Shown here: positions 16,733-25,746 of the stretch, piece by piece
Layout: every line of letters starts with the position of its first letter
Position numbering within the stretch: position 1 is the stretch's first letter
From: Altererythrobacter ishigakiensis
Lineage (GTDB): Bacteria; Pseudomonadota; Alphaproteobacteria; Sphingomonadales; Sphingomonadaceae
Assembly: GCF_001663155.1 (NCBI RefSeq)
Contig: NZ_CP015963.1
Coordinates: forward strand, 2,194,001-2,258,000
Length of the DNA: 64,000 nt
Direction: 5' to 3'
The notes under the pieces: generated by a model
The model's input: the letters and a program-made list of their open reading frames with translations, nothing else
Database searches by the model: none
Told to the model about the DNA's origin: nothing
Program-made: the position numbers and the translations under genes

Positions 16733-17848
16733 TCAGTCTCCCGGTATTTCCGCAAAGTCGGTTAACGCTGCATCGCGAAGGCCTCGCCATACGTTGCGCG
16801 CCTGCACGGTCTCGGCAACATCATGCACTCTAAGCAGCTGTACGCCCGCATTCATTCCTGCCATGGCGAGCGCGATTGAGCCACCCAGCCTCTCATGGGC
16901 CGCCGCCTCATTCGAGAGAGCGCCGATCATTCGCTTCCGGCTTGCGCCCAAGAGCAACGGCTGCCCCAGCGCATGGTACATCGGCAGTGCATTCAGGATC
17001 GCGAGATTGTCCGCCAGTGACTTTCCAAATCCGATGCCGGGATCAAGGATGATATTGGCACGCAAGATTCCCGCAGCCACCGCGGCATCGCGACGCTCCT
17101 TCAGTGCGTCGAATACATCGAATACAACACTCTCGTACTCGCCGTTGCTGTGCAGATCCTCGCCGTCGCCAGGTGCATGCATCAGAATCACAGGGCAACC
17201 AGCCTTTGCGGCCAGCGGCAGGCTGCGCGGATCGTGTCGCATTCCAGACACGTCATTTGCGATGTGCGCACCCGCCTCAAGCGTTGCTTCAAGCACGCCG
17301 GCGCGGCGCGTATCCACGCTGATCGCGGCACCCATCGCGCTGCAATACTCGATAGCGGGAAGGACGCGCTCCTTCTCATCGCCTTCCCAAGTCGCGGCGG
17401 CACCCGGGCGCGTGCTTTCGCCGCCAATGTCGATGATAGCCGCGCCCGCTTCAAGCATCGCAGATGCATGGGCCCGCCCCGTATCAGGATCATCGAGAAA
17501 CTCGCCGCCATCACTGAAACTGTCCGGCGTGACGTTGAGAATGCCCATCACCTGCGGCTGATCCAAGCGGATGGTCCGCGAACCAAGTTCAAGCGGAGGA
17601 TGTTTCAGCGTCAAATTCGCAAGCTGGGCCTGCGCTTCGTCAGACACGCTTGCCGGCAACCCGGCCAGCACCTCTCCGATTGTGTCGGTATCGCACATCC
17701 AGCGCCCAGTGACCTTGCCATCCTGTCGCAGAATGACTGCAAAGCGATGTGCATAGACCATGCCGCCCGCAAGACGGATGGTCTTGCCACCCTCATGCTG
17801 CGGCCCCGGCGCAAAACCAATCGGGCGGATGTAGATGCGGTCTGTCAA
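16733..17848 (-). CDS. folP: Dihydropteroate synthase with N-terminal extension
   Basis: It condenses p-aminobenzoate with hydroxymethyl-dihydropterin diphosphate in folate synthesis and is the sulfonamide target. The protein has 371 residues, about 90 longer than the usual ~280. Catalytic motifs are MGILNVTPDSFSDGG from residue 101, DIGGESTRPGA, SVDTRR, NDVSGM, DPGIGFGKS and LLGASRKRM. The first ~95 residues are an extension of unknown role. It starts at a TTG directly after the ccrM stop, with AGAGGA about 5 bases upstream, so it is coupled to ccrM. Confidence 0.95.
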   Translation of the reverse strand: MTDRIYIRPIGFAPGPQHEGGKTIRLAGGMVYAHRFAVILRQDGKVTGRWMCDTDTIGEVLAGLPASVSDEAQAQLANLTLKHPPLELGSRTIRLDQPQVMGILNVTPDSFSDGGEFLDDPDTGRAHASAMLEAGAAIIDIGGESTRPGAAATWEGDEKERVLPAIEYCSAMGAAISVDTRRAGVLEATLEAGAHIANDVSGMRHDPRSLPLAAKAGCPVILMHAPGDGEDLHSNGEYESVVFDVFDALKERRDAAVAAGILRANIILDPGIGFGKSLADNLAILNALPMYHALGQPLLLGASRKRMIGALSNEAAAHERLGGSIALAMAGMNAGVQLLRVHDVAETVQARNVWRGLRDAALTDFAEIPGD

Positions 17849-18988
<1,140 letters not shown>

Positions 18989-19028
18989 TCACCCCTCATT
19001 TCAGACCCGACGCGCACGCCAAGCAAAG

Positions 19029-19037
19029 TTATCCACA
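19029..19037 (+). promoter_or_regulatory. DnaA box in the ccrM leader
   Basis: TTATCCACA, a perfect match to the consensus DnaA box, lies 44-52 bases upstream of the ccrM start codon. DnaA acts as a transcription factor for cell-cycle genes in Caulobacter. A role here is inference from position. Confidence 0.5.
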
Positions 19038-19085
19038 GGGTGAGTCCCTTTGGACTCTGGGTCAAGCACAAAGAGATAAGCGGTT

Positions 19086-19104
19086 ATGGTTAATTCTGCG
19101 TTAG
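19086..19104 (-). promoter_or_regulatory. CtrA-like binding site upstream of ccrM
   Basis: Read on the minus strand, this is CTAA-N7-TTAACCAT. The CtrA consensus is TTAA-N7-TTAA, often extended to TTAACCAT; there is one mismatch, in the first half. It lies about 100-120 bases upstream of ccrM, which is a known CtrA target in Caulobacter. Confidence 0.5.
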
Positions 19105-19134
19105 CTATCACGGAACAAAAAGAGTCCCGCACAA

Positions 19135-19171
19135 GATATTGAGTCTGATGGCTTTTAGAGGACTCAATATC
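19135..19171. repeat. Inverted repeat with GANTC in both arms
   Basis: Arms GATATTGAGTC (19135-19145) and GACTCAATATC (19161-19171) are perfect complements over 11 bp with a 15-base spacer. Each arm holds one GANTC. No T-run follows on either strand, so it does not look like an intrinsic terminator for the antiporter gene upstream. Confidence 0.6.
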
Positions 19172-19211
19172 GTGGTGTGTTGCGTGGAAGACTCAATTCT
19201 CAGATTGTTTG

Positions 19212-20138
19212 TCAGGAGAACGCGATAACGATGTTGGCTGTGAATGCGATCAGCAGGATCGCCCCCATCGCACGACCGATCTGCTTGGCACGCGCTACCA
19301 AAGCAAGGAACGCCACCGCGCTCAATGCCAAGAGTGCCAGTTCGTACGTCAGCAAATCTGCAGGGATAGCGAAGGGCGCGATCGTCATCGTGACGCCTCC
19401 GATCAAGAGAATATTATAGATATTGGAGCCTACCACATTCCCGATTGCGAGCCCTGGCTTCCCGCGCACCGCAGCCGCTATCGAAGCCGCCAATTCGGGC
19501 AACGAAGTGCCGATTGCAACAACCGTCAAGCCGATCGCAGTTTCTGACACACCAAAGATGCGCGCCATGTCTATCGCACCGGACACAAGCAACTGACCAC
19601 CAAAGACAAGCAGGCCCAACCCTCCGAGAAACAACACGATAGAGAACGTAAGTGCTGTTTGCGCTTCGGGCTCATCCTCATCATCCCCGACATCCGAGTG
19701 CGGATGATTATAGCGCCAAAAGATATAAGCGAGGATACCCAACAGCAGCCCGATACCCACCCAAATCGAACCTATTTGAGCAGCGGTAAGCGCCCATAGG
19801 CCCAGCGATGCAACCAGAGCGACGATCGCATCCCGCCGCCCCGTCCCCGACAGCGCAATCGGCATGACCAGTGCAGTTGCACCCAGAATCAACAGCGTAT
19901 TGGCAAGGTTCGATCCTACCACATTGCCCCATGCAATGCCCGGCGATCCGGCCAGGGCGGCCTCTATGCTCGCCACCATTTCAGGCATCGAAGTTGCGAA
20001 ACCAACGATCACCAGTCCCGTTACAAGATTGGAAACGCCCAATCGCTGGGCGATGCTGACAGAACCGCGCACCAACAGTTCGCCACCGACTGCGAGACCT
20101 ACTAGGCCCGCCAGACTATACAGGATCGCTTCAATCAT
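19212..20138 (-). CDS. Calcium/sodium antiporter, CaCA family
   Basis: An inner-membrane cation:cation antiporter of 308 residues with about ten helices and the two alpha repeats that form the ion site. Repeat one is GFATSMPEMVASIEAAL with NVVGSNLANTLLILG; repeat two is AIGTSLPELAASIAAAV with NVVGSNIYNILLIGG. It resembles E. coli YrbG. An acidic loop (DVGDDEDEPEA) sits between the halves. It is transcribed towards ccrM, with the 226-bp control region between. Confidence 0.93.
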   Translation of the reverse strand: MIEAILYSLAGLVGLAVGGELLVRGSVSIAQRLGVSNLVTGLVIVGFATSMPEMVASIEAALAGSPGIAWGNVVGSNLANTLLILGATALVMPIALSGTGRRDAIVALVASLGLWALTAAQIGSIWVGIGLLLGILAYIFWRYNHPHSDVGDDEDEPEAQTALTFSIVLFLGGLGLLVFGGQLLVSGAIDMARIFGVSETAIGLTVVAIGTSLPELAASIAAAVRGKPGLAIGNVVGSNIYNILLIGGVTMTIAPFAIPADLLTYELALLALSAVAFLALVARAKQIGRAMGAILLIAFTANIVIAFS

Positions 20139-20165
20139 GGCTGAGCGCTTAAACGAATTCGCGTG

Positions 20166-20792
20166 CTATAGAAGCACCAATTGCGCAACCGGCGCAAAAG
20201 ACTGACGATGGAGCGGGGATGGTCCATGGATCCGCAACGCTTCCATATGCTCGGCGGTTCCATAGCCTTTGTTCCGCTCCCATCCGTAGTGCGGATGCGC
20301 CTCGGCTGCCTCGCACATCATCCGGTCGCGCCATTCCTTTGCAATGATGGAAGCTGCGGAGATTACCGGCTCCAGAGCGTCACCGCCAATGATCGAGCGG
20401 GCGTCTGGCCAACGCCAATCGGCACAGCGACCATGCGGTGAGAGGTTACCGTCAATCAGCACCACTTCTGGCTCATCGCCAAGCTTCTCAACCAATTGAG
20501 TGACCGCAAGCGTCATCGCGCGCATAGTCGCCTGAAGGATATTGATCCGATCGATCTCTACTGGTTCAACAACACCCAGCCCCCACGTGCAGGTTTGCCG
20601 TATCGCTTCATCGAGTTCCCTGCGCCGTTTAGCCGAAAGTTTCTTGGAATCGTCCAGACCGTGCGGGTAGCCCTCGCCAAGCGCGACTGCCGCGGCTACC
20701 ACGGGACCTGCCAGCGGTCCGCGACCAGCCTCGTCCACTCCGACGACAAATTTGCGGGCACTAAGTTTGTTTTCGCGCATTGCAGAGGACAT
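20166..20792 (-). CDS. rnhB: Ribonuclease HII
   Basis: It cleaves the RNA strand of RNA-DNA hybrids and removes misincorporated ribonucleotides. Catalytic motifs are GVDEAGRGPLAGPV, LDDSKKLS and ISAASIIAKEWRD. The frame is open to 20876, but upstream starts would run through the divergent lipoprotein signal peptide. ATGs at 20798, 20792 and 20780 are all possible, none with a clear ribosome-binding site. With 20792 the protein has 208 residues. Its start nearly abuts the divergent lipoprotein gene. Confidence 0.92.
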   Translation of the reverse strand: MSSAMRENKLSARKFVVGVDEAGRGPLAGPVVAAAVALGEGYPHGLDDSKKLSAKRRRELDEAIRQTCTWGLGVVEPVEIDRINILQATMRAMTLAVTQLVEKLGDEPEVVLIDGNLSPHGRCADWRWPDARSIIGGDALEPVISAASIIAKEWRDRMMCEAAEAHPHYGWERNKGYGTAEHMEALRIHGPSPLHRQSFAPVAQLVLL

Positions 20793-20796
20793 GACC

Positions 20797-21948
20797 ATGA
20801 TTTCGAAATACTCACCCGCACTATTCCCCGCCTCCATTCTGCTCGCAAGCTGCAGCGCCACTGCAAATGTGGACACAGAGGCTGCAGAAGCTGAGCCAAC
20901 GCTTAAGATTGAGGAAATGGGGACCTATGCCGAGCCTTGGGCTGCAGCGTTTGTGCCAGGCACGGAAACACTGATTATCACTCAGAAGACTGGCGAGATT
21001 CTAGGCTACGATACGACTACGGGTCGCGAGTTTACTGTAACCGGCGCTCCAGAGGTCGACTATGGTGGTCAAGGCGGCCTGGGTGACGTGGCATTCCTGC
21101 CCAGCGAGGCTGCCGACAACGTGGGTGAACGCGCAATCTATCTGAGCTGGGCCGAAGCAGGGTCTGCAGGAAATCGCGGAGCCGTGGTCGGCAGAGGCAC
21201 AATCAACTGCGCTGCAGAGGCAGATTGCGCAATCGAGGGTCTTGAAGTCGTTTGGCGTCAGACGCCCAAGACCGGCCGGCGCGGTCACTATTCGCACCGC
21301 ATTCGCTTCTCGCCCGACGAGCAGTACATGTTTGTCACGTCAGGTGACCGGCAGGAGCTGGAACCGGCACAAGACACCAGCAACAATCTAGGTACGATCG
21401 TACGTCTCAATCTGGATGGCACGCCCGCTGCAGGCAATCCATTGGCCGATCAAGGCGGTGTGACTGCGCAGATCTGGTCATACGGTCACCGCAACCCGCT
21501 GGGTTTCGACTTCGATGCAGATGGACGCCTGTGGGATATCGAGCACGGGCCGGCAGGTGGTGACGAGCTTAATCTAGTCGAACAGGGTGCCAACTATGGC
21601 TGGCCAACCCGTTCCTACGGTGAACACTATAATGGTGATGATATCCCCGATCACACCGAAGACGACGGCTTTAACAAGCCTGCAATCCATTGGACCCCGG
21701 TCATCGGCCCGGGCGACATGATCTTCTACCGCGGTGAAATGTTCGGCGCATGGAAAGGCAATGCTTTGATCGCTGGCTTGACCGCCAATGCAATTGTGCG
21801 CGTAGAGATTGATGACGACAAGGCAAGCGAGGCTGCACGCTATGAGGTCGGCGGGCGAATCCGCTCGATCGATGAAGCGGCGGACGGTTCGCTCTGGGTG
21901 CTTGAAGACGGCGAAAACGCGCGTCTGCTCAAGCTCTCGGCACAATAA
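20797..21948 (+). CDS. PQQ-type sugar dehydrogenase-like lipoprotein
   Basis: A periplasmic beta-propeller of the soluble glucose/sorbosone dehydrogenase family (like YliI/Asd), 383 residues. The signal peptide ends in a lipobox, LASC, at Cys19. Family features are EPWAAAFVPG, GGQGGLGDVAFLP, SHRIRFSPD, WSYGHRNPLGFDFD, IEHGPAGGDELNLVEQGANYGWP and the closing MIFYRGEMFGAWKGN blade. PQQ use is inferred from the family. GAGG lies about 8 bases before the ATG at 20797; the ATG at 20791 is too close to it. Confidence 0.9.
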   Translation: MISKYSPALFPASILLASCSATANVDTEAAEAEPTLKIEEMGTYAEPWAAAFVPGTETLIITQKTGEILGYDTTTGREFTVTGAPEVDYGGQGGLGDVAFLPSEAADNVGERAIYLSWAEAGSAGNRGAVVGRGTINCAAEADCAIEGLEVVWRQTPKTGRRGHYSHRIRFSPDEQYMFVTSGDRQELEPAQDTSNNLGTIVRLNLDGTPAAGNPLADQGGVTAQIWSYGHRNPLGFDFDADGRLWDIEHGPAGGDELNLVEQGANYGWPTRSYGEHYNGDDIPDHTEDDGFNKPAIHWTPVIGPGDMIFYRGEMFGAWKGNALIAGLTANAIVRVEIDDDKASEAARYEVGGRIRSIDEAADGSLWVLEDGENARLLKLSAQ

Positions 21949-22013
21949 GCACTTCGCAGCCAATCACAATTTGCATCGACATGGGGCAGCACAAACATTA
22001 ATCGCGCTGCCGC

Positions 22014-22520
22014 ATGGCGAGCATCATTCCCCTGTCCAATGTCGAGCCCGACATGATCGAGCAAGTGCTTGATCGTGCCTTTGGGCCAGAGAGGTATGCG
22101 CGCACCGCCTATCGCATCCGCACAGGAATGGAATGGTTGGAAGCGTTGAGCTTTGCGGCGCTTGACGATGACGACATGCTGGTCGGAACGATCCAGCTCT
22201 GGCCCGTTGCCTTGACCGATCCGGATGGCCGCGCGCATCCCCTGCTGATGGTTGGGCCGGTCGCCGTGCTGCCTGAACAGCAAGGTGAAGGCTATGGTCA
22301 AGCACTGATCTCGGCGGCGCTTGGTTCGCTCGATCCCAAGGCGAGCTTTCCGCAAGTCCTGATCGGAGATGAGTCTTATTACGGTCGTTGGGGATTCAGC
22401 GCAGCGCCGACATCGGGCTGGCGATGCCCCGGCCCGTGGGAACCTGAGCGCTTGCTTGTGCGATGCGACAATCCGGCTGTTCTTCTGCGCGAAGGCATGC
22501 TGGGGCCTTGGAATGGGTGA
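22014..22520 (+). CDS. GNAT-family N-acetyltransferase
   Basis: A 168-residue acetyltransferase of the YhbS-like group. The acetyl-CoA pyrophosphate loop is VGPVAVLPEQQGEGYGQALI (Q/R-x-x-G-x-G/A). DESYYGRWGFSAAPTSGW, a typical C-terminal signature, follows. The substrate is unknown. It is the first of four tightly packed genes ending in cca. Confidence 0.9.
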   Translation: MASIIPLSNVEPDMIEQVLDRAFGPERYARTAYRIRTGMEWLEALSFAALDDDDMLVGTIQLWPVALTDPDGRAHPLLMVGPVAVLPEQQGEGYGQALISAALGSLDPKASFPQVLIGDESYYGRWGFSAAPTSGWRCPGPWEPERLLVRCDNPAVLLREGMLGPWNG

Positions 22521-22547
22521 GTGTTTCTGGCAATTCAGCAAGTAGAA

Positions 22548-23096
22548 ATGCCTTACGAGCCACCTCCCCATCTTGCGCAGCTAAGTCTGGCGGAAATCGC
22601 CGAGCAAGTTGCTGCGCGCAAACTGCCTCCAGTCGAAAGCTGGGATCCGCAGCAAGTAACAGACAGCTTCATGCGGATTGCAGCCGATGGCACTTGGTTT
22701 CATCAAGGCGATCCAATCCGGCGCCAAGCCATGGTGCGCGCGTTCGCCGGCCTGCTGAAACGCGATGATGCAGGCCATCATTGGCTGGTCACGCCGTTCG
22801 AGAAATCAGCCATTGAAGTCGAAGATGCAGCGTTCATTGCGGTTGACGTGGCACGCCGCGATGAAGGGCTCGCTTTCCGATTGAACACAGATGAGCTGGT
22901 GATCGCCGGGCCGGAGAACCGATTGCGCGCGGCGGGCGATGCAGACACGCCTGCGCTGTATCTGCAAGTGCGGCGCGGCTGCGAAGCGCGGCTCAATCGC
23001 AGCACTTACCAGCAGTTGGCCGATATCGCCCTCAACGAAGGCGATGACTGGACAGTCAGCAGCATGGGCGAGACATTCTCGTTGCTGCCTCAATGA
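22548..23096 (+). CDS. DUF1285-family protein
   Basis: A soluble protein of 182 residues from the ATG at 22548; a GTG at 22521 directly after the GNAT stop would add nine residues. The segments ADGTWFHQGDPIRRQAMVRAFAGLL and YWLVTP-like HHWLVTPFEK are typical of DUF1285, whose role is unknown. Its stop overlaps the start of the Nudix gene (ATGA). The arrangement DUF1285-Nudix-cca is recurrent in alphaproteobacteria, which supports the call. Confidence 0.88.
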   Translation: MPYEPPPHLAQLSLAEIAEQVAARKLPPVESWDPQQVTDSFMRIAADGTWFHQGDPIRRQAMVRAFAGLLKRDDAGHHWLVTPFEKSAIEVEDAAFIAVDVARRDEGLAFRLNTDELVIAGPENRLRAAGDADTPALYLQVRRGCEARLNRSTYQQLADIALNEGDDWTVSSMGETFSLLPQ

Positions 23097-23701
23097 GCGC
23101 GCTGTTCGATCATCTGTCGGCTGCATATGAACGCGGCCACGCACACGAAGTCCCCGACTTGCTCACCGATGCCCGCTTTGCTGATGCCAGCCGCACTGCC
23201 GAAGCGGCAGTCTTGATCGCTGTGACTGATCGACCCGAACCCGGTGTCATTCTCACACAGCGACCGCAGGACATGCGCGATCATCCCGGTCAGGTCGCAT
23301 TCCCCGGGGGCAAGGTAGACCCAGGTGAAGACGCGATCACAGCTGCCTTGCGTGAAGCTGAAGAAGAATTGGCCATGCCGCGCGATCTGGTGCGCGTCAT
23401 TGGCACGACTGATCGATATCAGACCGGCACAGGATTTGACGTCACACCTGTGCTTGCCGTCGTACCGCCCGACCTTGATCTCACGCCCAGCCCCACTGAA
23501 GTCGAGGCCTGGTTCGAAGCTCCGCTAGAGTATCTGCTTCAGCGTGATCATTGGGAAAAGCACGAAGTATTTTGGCGTGGCGCCATGCGCAGCTATCTAG
23601 AACTGCATTACAACGGTTTCAGGATATGGGGCGTGACAGCAGCGATTATTGCCAACCTTGCACGCCGGATTGCGGCAGAGGAGCTCACCATTGTTCGCTA
23701 A
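23093..23701 (+). CDS. Nudix hydrolase, CoA pyrophosphatase-like
   Basis: A 202-residue Nudix hydrolase. The Nudix box runs from GGKVDPGEDAITAALREAEE into ELAM, and the UPF0035-type HPGQVAFPGGK just ahead marks the CoA pyrophosphatase (NudL/YeaB) group. It probably cleaves CoA or related dinucleotide-linked compounds. It starts within the stop of the DUF1285 gene and runs 11 bases into cca. Confidence 0.92.
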   Translation: MSALFDHLSAAYERGHAHEVPDLLTDARFADASRTAEAAVLIAVTDRPEPGVILTQRPQDMRDHPGQVAFPGGKVDPGEDAITAALREAEEELAMPRDLVRVIGTTDRYQTGTGFDVTPVLAVVPPDLDLTPSPTEVEAWFEAPLEYLLQRDHWEKHEVFWRGAMRSYLELHYNGFRIWGVTAAIIANLARRIAAEELTIVR

Positions 23702-24866
23702 GCTGTCCGATGCTGCATGGACCAAGCGTGAAGGTTTGCGCAAGCTGACGGATGCACTGGGTGCAGACAATATTCGCTGGGTCGGCGGCGCGATCCGCGA
23801 CAGTTTGCTGGGTACGGAGGTCAATGATGTCGATTGCGCTACGCTGCATCATCCTGACAGTGTCATCGAACTGTGCCGAAATGCGGAAATCCGCACGGTC
23901 CCAACAGGGATTGAGCATGGAACGATAACTGCCATCCTCAAGTGCGGCCCAGTGGAGATAACTACGCTTCGCCATGATGTCTCAACCGATGGAAGGCGTG
24001 CGACAGTTTCCTTCGCGACGGACTGGGAAGATGACGCCGCGCGGCGCGACTTCACTATCAACGCGCTTTACGCACATCCGGAAACGCTGGAAATCACCGA
24101 CTTCTTTAGCGGACTCGCAGATCTCGAGGCGCAAAAAGTACGGTTTATCGGCGATGCCCGTACGCGCATTCGTGAAGATCACTTGCGCATCCTTCGTTAC
24201 TTCCGCTTCCAGGCTCGGTTCGGCTCGGAACTGGATGAAGAAGCAGAGGAAGCCTGTAGCGAACTCGCATCTACGCTCAAAGGAATAAGCCGTGAACGCA
24301 TCGCCGCCGAGCTGATATCCCTTTTATCGCTGCCTGATCCGCATCCGACTGTCCACCGAATGAGAAAGCTGGGCGTGTTGCAGCAGATCTTGCCTGAAAC
24401 CTGTCCTTCGCAAATCGCACTACTTGAGCAAGTCATCGCCACAGAAAAGGAACAAGGCGTTTCGGCTGAGCCAATGCGACGGATGGGCGCCTTACTGCCC
24501 GCGCTGACCGAAGTTGCACAAACCGTCGCGGCGCGCCTGCGCCTGTCACGTGCACAGCGCGCGCATCTGGTCTCCGTCGCAGAACGCAAGCCCGAGGATG
24601 TGAACAACCCCCGCGCCTTGGCATATCGCGAAACCTTGCCGGTCGCGACTGATCGCGTCTTGCTGCAGGGAGGCGACATCTCGCCGTTAAAAGGCTGGGA
24701 GACACCACAATTGCCTTTAAAGGGCGGTGAAATTGTAGCGCGCGGTGTAACCGCTGGCCCCAAGGTGGCCGCTACTTTGCGTGCCGTCGAGGATGCATGG
24801 TTGGCAGAAGGCTTTCCCGGCCGAGAGCGCGTTCTCGAACTGCTTGACCGGGAACTTCTTCGCTAA
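23691..24866 (+). CDS. cca: CCA tRNA nucleotidyltransferase / poly(A) polymerase family
   Basis: It adds or repairs the 3' CCA of tRNA. The protein has 391 residues. Class II nucleotidyltransferase features are WVGGAIRDSLLG, the metal pair in NDVDCAT, RRDFTINALY, and the RNA-binding/dimerisation segment EDHLRILRYFRFQARFG. The TTG at 23691 has AGAGGAG about 7 bases upstream and is preferred over upstream codons. The one tRNA gene in the window encodes CCA, so this enzyme may mainly repair or serve other tRNAs. Confidence 0.93.
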   Translation: MFAKLSDAAWTKREGLRKLTDALGADNIRWVGGAIRDSLLGTEVNDVDCATLHHPDSVIELCRNAEIRTVPTGIEHGTITAILKCGPVEITTLRHDVSTDGRRATVSFATDWEDDAARRDFTINALYAHPETLEITDFFSGLADLEAQKVRFIGDARTRIREDHLRILRYFRFQARFGSELDEEAEEACSELASTLKGISRERIAAELISLLSLPDPHPTVHRMRKLGVLQQILPETCPSQIALLEQVIATEKEQGVSAEPMRRMGALLPALTEVAQTVAARLRLSRAQRAHLVSVAERKPEDVNNPRALAYRETLPVATDRVLLQGGDISPLKGWETPQLPLKGGEIVARGVTAGPKVAATLRAVEDAWLAEGFPGRERVLELLDRELLR

Positions 24867-25092
24867 CGCAACATTTCCTTCAGTGAAGCTTCATATTAGG
24901 CGGCTAATAAACGAGCGGGTTGCGTTGCCGTTATGCTTATGGCTATAGGGCGCGCCCGTCGCGCTCATAAATATGGGCTGCTCGAAGGGATACTGGCCAC
25001 TTTCCAGTCTTCCGAAATATTTGGATCGGTCGTCGGCGCTGCGGGATTTCCGGCACGCGGCGCTGTTAAAATGATTAAACGGAGAAGAATTC

Positions 25093-25671
25093 ATGAAGAT
25101 TGCAAAGCTTGCCCTCGCTGCAGTTGCCCTCGCCGCAACCCCGGTTGTCGCGCACGCTCAGGATGTAGGCGCAACCGTTTATGGCAATGATGGTCAGCCC
25201 ATCGGCACTGTCGAAAGCAATGACGGCACAACAGCCGTGATCAAGGTCGGCGAATTCACCGCGCCGCTGCCGCTTAATATCTTCGGACAGGGCGAGAACG
25301 GCCCAACGCTGAATGCTACACGCGACGCTGTTTATGCGCAGCTAAAGGCAGCTGACGAGCAGGCGAAAGCAGCCGCGGCAGAAGCGCAGGCGAAAGCCGC
25401 TGCAGAGATGGCTGCGAAAGTGGACGCCGCGTTGGTCGCAGGTGCAGCAGTTCTCTCAGCTGATGCTCAGCCAGCTGGCGTAGTCGCAACGATCGACAAC
25501 GAAATGGACGCTGTCGTTGTTGAGCGCGAAGGCGGCGTTGTAACGCTTAAGCGCGAGCACTTCGCAGTCGATGCAAATGGAGCGCTGATGGCGCTGTTCA
25601 CCGTAGCGCAGCTTGACGGTGCAACCGTGGCCATTCCTGAAGGCGCAGAAATCGCAACTTCGGCTGAGTAA
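25093..25671 (+). CDS. Secreted Ala-rich protein with two related domains
   Basis: A 192-residue protein with a signal peptide (about 1-22, cut after VVAHA). Two similar ~60-residue beta-rich units, about 25-84 and 117-176, flank an Ala/Lys/Glu helix at 85-116. The units share a pattern beginning GA-V and ending AQL (GATVYGNDGQPIGTV versus GAAVLSADAQPAGVV). I do not recognise the family; the units resemble PRC-barrel-like strands, which is only a guess. GGAGAAG lies 5 bases before the ATG. A terminator follows. Confidence 0.75.
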   Translation: MKIAKLALAAVALAATPVVAHAQDVGATVYGNDGQPIGTVESNDGTTAVIKVGEFTAPLPLNIFGQGENGPTLNATRDAVYAQLKAADEQAKAAAAEAQAKAAAEMAAKVDAALVAGAAVLSADAQPAGVVATIDNEMDAVVVEREGGVVTLKREHFAVDANGALMALFTVAQLDGATVAIPEGAEIATSAE

Positions 25672-25703
25672 GCCCCACAAACAATCGCCACTTGGGCGTT
25701 TGA

Positions 25704-25736
25704 GGGCCGTGGATGTTCGCGCATCCGCGGCCCTTT
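25704..25736 (+). terminator. Rho-independent terminator
   Basis: Stem GGGCCGTGGATG / CATCCGCGGCCC (12 bp with one G-U pair) with a 6-base loop, then TTT. It lies 33 bases after the stop of the secreted protein gene and before the convergent parC stop. Confidence 0.75.
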
Positions 25737-25746
25737 GCTATGGAGC

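Noticed and set aside
19135..19171. Inverted repeat as an intrinsic terminator of the antiporter gene
   Set aside because: No T-run follows in the direction of transcription, and both arms carry GANTC, favouring a regulatory role.
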